From assembly GCA_022457065.1 (NCBI GenBank), contig JAJGBQ010000007.1, positions 1,860,001 through 1,924,000 of the forward strand: 64,000 nt of DNA, in the 5' to 3' direction. Made by a program: the position numbers and the translations under genes. Shown here piece after piece: positions 58,383-64,000 of this stretch. Source of the stretch: Curvularia sp. ZM96 (taxonomy: Eukaryota; Ascomycota; Dothideomycetes; Pleosporales; Pleosporaceae). Each line of letters opens with the position of its first letter. The stretch's first letter is position 1. Under the pieces are notes generated by a model, which ran no database searches, had not been told where the DNA came from, and was given only the letters and a program-made list of their open reading frames with translations.

Positions 58383-60231
58383 ACGTATTCCACCACCGAG
58401 AGTGCCACCCCACCAAGTGTGCCACTTTTTCTTAGCATCGCGAACTTCATATATAAAAACTTGAATTACTCTACACTAGCTATAGATACTTCGTACAACT
58501 TACTTACATCTAAAAGAGAATCTTCTTCTATATCTTTTTAGCACGTACGAGAGTTATAGCCTATTCTCTTATATATTCTATAGCGCCGTTAACCTAGTAA
58601 GGCCTTTTCTTAACTACTCTTACCCCGCGTCTTCTTTAATGTCGTACGACTAGTAGAACTATTTTTAGCTACTTACGATGCCTCTACACTAAAGTCTAGT
58701 ATCCTACCTATCTAAATTCGCTTTCTTTTGCGCCTCTAGCGCTTTATTACTACTACTAATTACTCTTTAAGCTCTCGTACGTGGGCCTTTATAAGCATAT
58801 TCTTATGTAGTATCTTCTTAGCCTCTTTAATAAGCTTTAAAAAGCCTTCTTATATAGTAGTTAGTAATCGTATAATAGAGTACTTTATAAGCTTTAATTA
58901 TAATCTAAATTTATGCGAGTTACTTAGTGTTCTTAACGTCTAGGGTATTTCTAGCTAAGCTTCTTATAGTAGGGTATAAAGACGTACGTTAAGACGATTA
59001 ATAACTCTCTACGCGTTAATAGAGACTAGCCCTACTACCTTAAAAGCCTTCTTATAGTTATTAGACGTAAACACGTTAAAAAACGCGTCTTAAAAGACTA
59101 GAAGGAAGCGCTCCTTATTAATATACTAGACGTAGTAGCGTGCTAAGTCTCGTACGCGTTAAGAGTACTTCTACTTAAGAGGCGAAAAGTAGATAACGTT
59201 AAGTAGCTAGAGTATGTGCGATAAATAAGTAGGCATATAGAGAGTAAGAATCTTTCGTACGAGATAGTAATTCTTAAATTCTTAGTTAAGGTAGCTCTTA
59301 TAGCTGTTAAGAATAAGTAGTCTATACAACCCTATCTAACGCGTCTTTATATAGTTATTAAAGTACTTTAACTACGCTAGACTAAGCTTATTATTTATCT
59401 AGCTATTCTCTAATACTAAGAGCTTCTAATCGTACGGTATACCTGCTTCTTCGTACTAAGTAGGGATGTAGACGCGTCTCTTATAGATAATAAATAGCGG
59501 AGTAGCGTATTCTATAGCATAGATACTCTAAATAACTATAACCTACTCGTAATTACCTAGCTACGTGAGAGTAGGCCTTATACGACGCTCTACGCCTATA
59601 ACTACCTTTATTAAGCTAATTACGCCTATCTAAAAGCTAGTTTTATTAAAGTTATAGATATCGTCTAAATAAACTCTATACTTCTTAATTATCTCTCGTA
59701 CGAGCTTAAACTACGCGTTAATAATCTCTAGATTCTCTTGCTAAGTTCTCTAACAATTCTTTGCCTAATTAAAAGCTATTTTAAGCTCTTCTATACGTAA
59801 TATAAATCGCTCTGTCTAGTTCTTACTAATAGGTGTCGCGTCTTATATAGCTAATAGTTTATTAGCTATATCTAATACCTTATATAGTCTAGGGGCGAAT
59901 TCTCGCAAGTCTAGGTTAAGAATATATCGTACGATAGTTTACTCTTTAGACTTAGTTAGCTTCTAGTAGTTTAGCTGCGTTGTAGGTCGAAAGGTAATTC
60001 CTTAAAGCCGCCAAGAGATCTACTAATAATAGACGTTATAGGCTGCTATAGCGCGTCGAATACTCTTAAACTAGCCTGTACAATAGGCCTAAATAGCTAG
60101 ACTAAGCCTACCTTCTTGCTAAGTAAATATCACGTTCTGTTGTTAAGGCATTATTTGTCGTACATGAAGTTCGCGATGCCAAGAAAAAGTGGCACACTTG
60201 GTGGGGTGGCACTCTCAGTGGTGGAATACGT
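58383..60231 (-). mobile_element. Decayed Fot1-like DNA transposon of a second family
   Basis: 1849 bp with ~68-bp terminal inverted repeats (58383-58450, 60164-60231; two mismatches) starting ACGTATTCC and flanked by TA (58381-58382, 60232-60233). On the minus strand a broken transposase is traceable: LYMPTYLSHILQLLNVICFSPLK corresponds to the CMPPHSSHLLQPLDVACFSPLK of copy B, and FKVVGLVSIN to FRGAGLVPHD. It shares length, ACG ends and design with copies A and B but has a different terminal sequence. Confidence 0.88.
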
Positions 60232-60589
60232 TATAGAAAGTAGTAATATAGAGTAAGAATATCTAATAGTATAGATTTTAATCTTTTAAAGACTTAGTTA
60301 TACTCTAAATTTTATGGAAAAGACTAGGAATCGTTTAGAAAATTAAATAAAAGCTTTATAGTTTATAGGTATTTCAAGATAAACTAGTAGTAAAAGCTAG
60401 TAAAGTTTAGAAACAGCTTTATACTAGTAATAGTAGTAGACTAGACATAATTTTTAGGAGCTTCTACTTTATTAGAGTTAACTTCTAAGTCTTAGTTAGT
60501 TAAAATATATTTTAGGTACTTTATTTAGGTAATATAAAATTTACTTTTCTTAATATTTACTTAGAATTTTACTTAGTGGAGTCTTTCTA

Positions 60590-60960
60590 GTACCTTCTAT
60601 ATATAAAAAATATAGTTTGAATTGGATTTAGAGTAAATTAGAATATTATCTAGATAGATGTTATAAAAGTTCTTATAGTACTTAATTAATACTTTATTTA
60701 TATATTATTAATACGTTACTAGACTATTATAGAGTCTAAAAAGTAATAATTTTAATTTATAAGTCTTATAGTAGGTATGGAACTTGGTATATTTTTTGAA
60801 GTTAGAGTCTATCTAGATCGTATTAAAAGCCATATATATATCAAGCTTAGTAAAGACCTTTATCTAGTATATATAAGTAAGTAAATTATTGATATTAAAA
60901 ACTAAATATAAATTCTTATGAGTAATTATATTAAGCTTATAATAGTTCATATAAATATGA
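60590..60960 (-). pseudogene. Reverse-transcriptase remnant of an older gypsy element
   Basis: On the minus strand, VFTKLDIYMAFNTI, KYTKFHTYYKTYKLKLL and NIYLDNILIYSK correspond to gypsy RT motifs (FTKLDI..., YLDDILIYS, with the second catalytic Asp now Asn). The match runs up to the left end of transposon copy B, which therefore seems to have landed in this RT. RIP-type stops are frequent. Confidence 0.75.
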
Positions 60961-60969
60961 ATAGCTATA

Positions 60970-62816
60970 ACGTGGTTCACAAGTGGGCGGCCCACCCAAG
61001 TGAGCGGCCCACGCCCCACCAGCACGTTAACTTCGCAACATTATCACAGCCATTTAATACAGTATATTAAAAATCGTAATAAGCCAATTTACTCCTCAGA
61101 TCTATCACTATCACTAGCGCTATCAATTTCTACTGCACAGGTACGGGCGTTATGTCCAGTCTGCTTGCAACGCCCGCACCGCCTCTCTCCTCGCACCCTC
61201 TTCGACGCACTCTCACCATCACCACGACTGCTACCCGCCTGTTTAGCTAACAAGTCCTGTACCTCACTAGTAGTGAGAGTCTCTTCTGTCCGGATATATC
61301 GTCGCTTACGGCTCTTACGCTTATTTGATTCGTCTAGAGCCGCTCGAAGAGTACTCATTTCCTCCATCATAAGCGTCATCTTATGTGCCATTTGCTGAGC
61401 CCCCTTACTCAACTGCGCGATCTGCTCGGTGAGTGAATTGGCAGAAGATCCACGGCGTTTTCTCACGCTCTCTTGGATAAGACCAATTTGAGACTCAACT
61501 TCGCGCGCGTTGTGTGGTGTCTGCGCCTCCCAGGCGGCTGCCCGTCGTGGTGATTGTACTGGTGTCTGCACTACCACATCAAGCTTTGATAGCACAGCCT
61601 GTGGGTCATGTGGGACTAGACCAGCGCCTCTGAAGCCTGCCTGGATATTCTCCCGTGTGATAGACTGCTCAAAAGCAGTCTTAAAGGCTGGTAGGAAGGT
61701 CTCCTTACTGATATAGCTAGTGCGGTTTCGTGCCAAGCCTGAGATCACATCGCCATACTTCCGCTTTAAAGGCGAGAAACAGGCAACGTCAAGAGGCTGC
61801 AACAGGTGAGACGAGTGTGGAGGCATGCAGAGAAGAACTATATTCTTCTCCTTGCAGAGATCTTGAAATTCAACGGAGCTGTGGCTCTCATGGCCGTCGA
61901 CGATTAGTAGTCGATACCCACCTATAGTGCAGCTCTTTGTATAGGTATCAAAGTGCTCTAACCACGCAAGAGCAAGCTGGTTATTCGTCCAGCCATTAGG
62001 ACTGACTTCAAGAACCCAGTCAGGAGGCAGGTCTTTAAACCAGACGTCGATAAGCACCTTGCCCGCAAAGATGACGAAGGGGGGTAGCTGGCGACCTAAC
62101 GCACCTACGCCCTAGATCACAGTAGCCCACTCACGGTTGCCTGGCTGTATGCGCTTCTTTTTCCCAGAACTCTCCAAGCCTGTGATAACTAACTGTGATA
62201 AAATCTTGCCCATCATGAAGCCAGTCTCATCAAAGTTGTAGATATCGTCGTCCACAATACCCCACTTCTCCTTTGTCCCCTTGACTAGATCGAACCAGCG
62301 CTGGATAGCAGCTGGATCCTCGCAGGTAGCTCGCTGGTGATCATAGGGACGGCTCCAGCGCGTACGGAGCTCAGGAGTCCTCTTAACAAAGTTGTCAATC
62401 CAGTTCTTGCCAACAGGGTTGCTCCCACGCTCATGCAATAGTTTATCGGCCATTACTCGAACGTCAGCCTTTGTAGGGGCAAAGCCTCGCGCAGACTCCT
62501 CAAGAATACGGTAGACTATCGCCTCTTCTTCTAGTTTGTCTAGGCGCTTTGATTTTGGCACACAGTCGCGTTGGGGGCGTCTTCCAGCGCGTCGGTAAGA
62601 TAGAGTTCTTCGAGGCACGTTATAGATAGAGGCAGCACGTCTTTGGCTTTTCACACGTTGCGATTGGATATCAAAAAGAGCAAGCTGAAGATCTGATTCA
62701 GTATAGGAAGTTTTAGTAATGCGTTGTTGAGACATAACGTGTTGTAGTGTTAACGTCGACGCGCTGGTGGGGCGTGGGCCGCTCACTTGGGTGGGCCGCC
62801 CACTTGTGAACCACGT
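60970..62816 (-). mobile_element. Fot1/pogo-type DNA transposon, copy B (nearly intact)
   Basis: 1847 bp; terminal inverted repeats of about 65 bp (60970-61034, 62752-62816); TA duplication at 60968-60969 and 62817-62818. Its GC content is far above the flanks. Terminal palindromes read GTGGGCGGCCCAC, where copy A has AGCGAGTCGCT. The single large gene has one stop. Probably the youngest insertion in the window. Confidence 0.96.
61089..62735 (-). pseudogene. Fot1/pogo-like transposase with one nonsense codon
   Basis: Start ATG at 62735 (MSQQRITKTSYTESD), stop at 61089; 548 codons interrupted by a single TAG at 62114-62112, following EWATVI where Gln is expected (CAG to TAG). N-terminal helix-turn-helix and CENP-B-like region (RRAASIYNVPRRTLSYR; ADKLLHERGSNPVGKNWIDNF). 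DDE core: Asp ~169 in YNFDETGF, Asp ~280 in LLIVDGHESH, Asp ~316 in LQPLDVACFSPLKRKYG; 35 residues separate the last two, the DD35D spacing of the Fot1 group. The C-terminus adds a coiled coil and a CCHC knuckle, CGRCKQTGHNARTC. Readthrough or a sister copy without the stop could supply active transposase. Confidence 0.93.
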
Positions 62817-62818
62817 TA

Positions 62819-63616
62819 TATAATTTGAAATATAAAAGATAGATAAAGTTAAAAAATAGTTACTTACATTTATATATCTCTTTTTAGAAGTATCTATAAT
62901 AAATATCTTGGTAGCTTTTAGTTCTTTAGTACTCTATTTATATAAAGAATTCAACTCATTTAAAAGTAGTCTAGTAAAAATAATTTTATACTTATAAAGC
63001 TTATATTTAAGTAGCTAGTCTACTATAGTTTTGCTAAATATATGTTAGTATTAATAGTATATAAACAAGAGCTAGTTCCTAACTAACTAGATATTATTAG
63101 AGTTATCAAACTTAGTATACTCTTATACTATATCATTGATTCTATAAATACTTATTATAAAAATATTTTATTTTTAATTTATGGTATAGTAAAAGATACT
63201 AGTAGATATAATAGTAATATAAAAGAGAATAGAAGACTAAGTTAGTTTTAGAGTTAGTTTAGTAAAAAATAACTAAACTCTAGAAAGTTGAAGATAACTT
63301 TTAATTTTTTATATATAATCTATATAAAAGCTATTATATCTCTATACGTTATTTTATTTTTGAAAGATATCTATTTTTTATATATTCTACTTTATATCTA
63401 TATTATAGAAGAGTTACTTTAACTATACCAGAAAAGAAAGAGTAAAGTTATAGATTAGAGAGTACTTAGCTAGCTATATGATTTAGTTCTAAACTGAATT
63501 AAAAGTAAGCTAGAAGTATATTAGCTACTTAATTCGAATGATATAACTCTAAAAACTTAAATCTATAATAATAAAAAAGTACATAAGAATTTTTCTTTTA
63601 TTAATATAGATATATA
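62819..63616. other. AT-rich RIP-saturated DNA
   Basis: About 800 bp, presumably the upstream part of the gypsy remnant interrupted by copy B. No frame or domain recognisable. Confidence 0.5.
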
Positions 63617-64000
63617 GGAGTGATGGTTTAGAGGTTTAATTCCCTAGTCTTTATTCGACATCACGGCTAGCCTTGCTACTAGGCAAAGGGTTCAAATCCC
63701 TTCACTCTCTTAAGAAAAAAGTATAGAAAAAAAGTCTTATTAGATATTTAAATAACGCTTTAAGCTTAGGCTTTTTAATAAAGAAACTTTCTTAAATTAT
63801 AGAGATAAGTAGATCTAAGATAATAAATTTGCTGGAAAATTTTCTTCGAAATTTAAAACTATAAAGAATGTAGGTAGTTTTAGGTTTAGTGCTAAAGATG
63901 CTTCCTATTTCTGTTAGAATAATAGTTCCCTTCTACATCTGTATCTAAAAAGGTTGCCCCTATAGCTTTTAAATGGATTTAGTGTAAACCTTAGCTAGGT
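63617..64000 (+). repeat. Direct repeat with tRNA-like head, copy 2 (runs off the window)
   Basis: Better preserved copy of 57331-57713. The head (63617-63708) has acceptor-like arms GGAGTGA and TCACTCT, and a T-arm-like hairpin AGGG-TTCAAAT-CCCT matching the tRNA B box. Between them lies about 65 bp with an A-box-like TGGTTTAGAGG. The total length is longer than a standard tRNA, as in Ser/Leu types. The body is AT-rich. Confidence 0.7.

Noticed and set aside
57331..64000. The two tRNA-headed repeats as LTRs of one element
   Set aside because: RT between them is on the minus strand, and only about 800 bp would remain for gag and protease after removing copy B; no TG..CA ends found.

Overview
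The window comes from a filamentous ascomycete, probably a dothideomycete of the Pleosporales type. That placement is an inference from three things: compact genes with about 45-90 nt GT..AG introns, orthologues of typical fungal proteins (eisosome protein 1, sphingolipid C9-methyltransferase, INSIG, a NACHT/ankyrin NLR), and very strong C-to-T / G-to-A decay of repeats at CpA/TpG that looks like repeat-induced point mutation (RIP).

There are two compartments. From 1 to about 40.2 kb is a GC-balanced, gene-rich arm. In order it holds: a TBC-domain protein whose catalytic finger motifs are missing, eIF2-gamma, an INSIG protein, a small acidic protein (minus), a broken cysteine-rich gene family member (11.9-14.5 kb), clathrin heavy chain (11 exons, flanked by an inverted repeat), eisosome protein 1 (minus), a Y_phosphatase3-type phosphatase, sphingolipid C9-methyltransferase (with a GC-AG intron), pyruvate carboxylase, a CDK7/Kin28-type kinase (minus), a U2B''/U1A-type RRM protein, and a gamma-glutamylcyclotransferase/GliK-like protein (minus). 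These are ordinary housekeeping genes, each with its own promoter; nothing suggests an operon or a metabolic cluster.

From about 40.2 to 64 kb is an AT-rich, RIP-type repeat region. At its edge sits an NLR-like gene (NACHT plus ankyrin, minus) that is intact except for one CAG-to-TAG type stop. Further in are saturated AT-rich DNA with short tandem repeats; a complete Ty3/gypsy chromovirus (45061-52430, two 472-bp LTRs, 5-bp target duplication) with many stops; two 1847-bp Fot1/pogo-type DNA transposons in opposite orientation, one strongly mutated (55441-57287) and one almost intact (60970-62816); a third, decayed Fot1-like element (58383-60231); remains of an older gypsy reverse transcriptase into which the young element inserted; and a direct repeat with a tRNA-like head (57331 and 63617).

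The most interesting items are an intact antisense Cys-rich/coiled-coil ORF between pol and the 3' LTR of the chromovirus, a second Cys/His-rich segment in its gag, palindromic repeats in the Fot1-like termini whose sequence differs between copies while the palindrome is kept, the TBC protein lacking its catalytic motifs, and the NLR with a single RIP-type nonsense codon at the compartment boundary.
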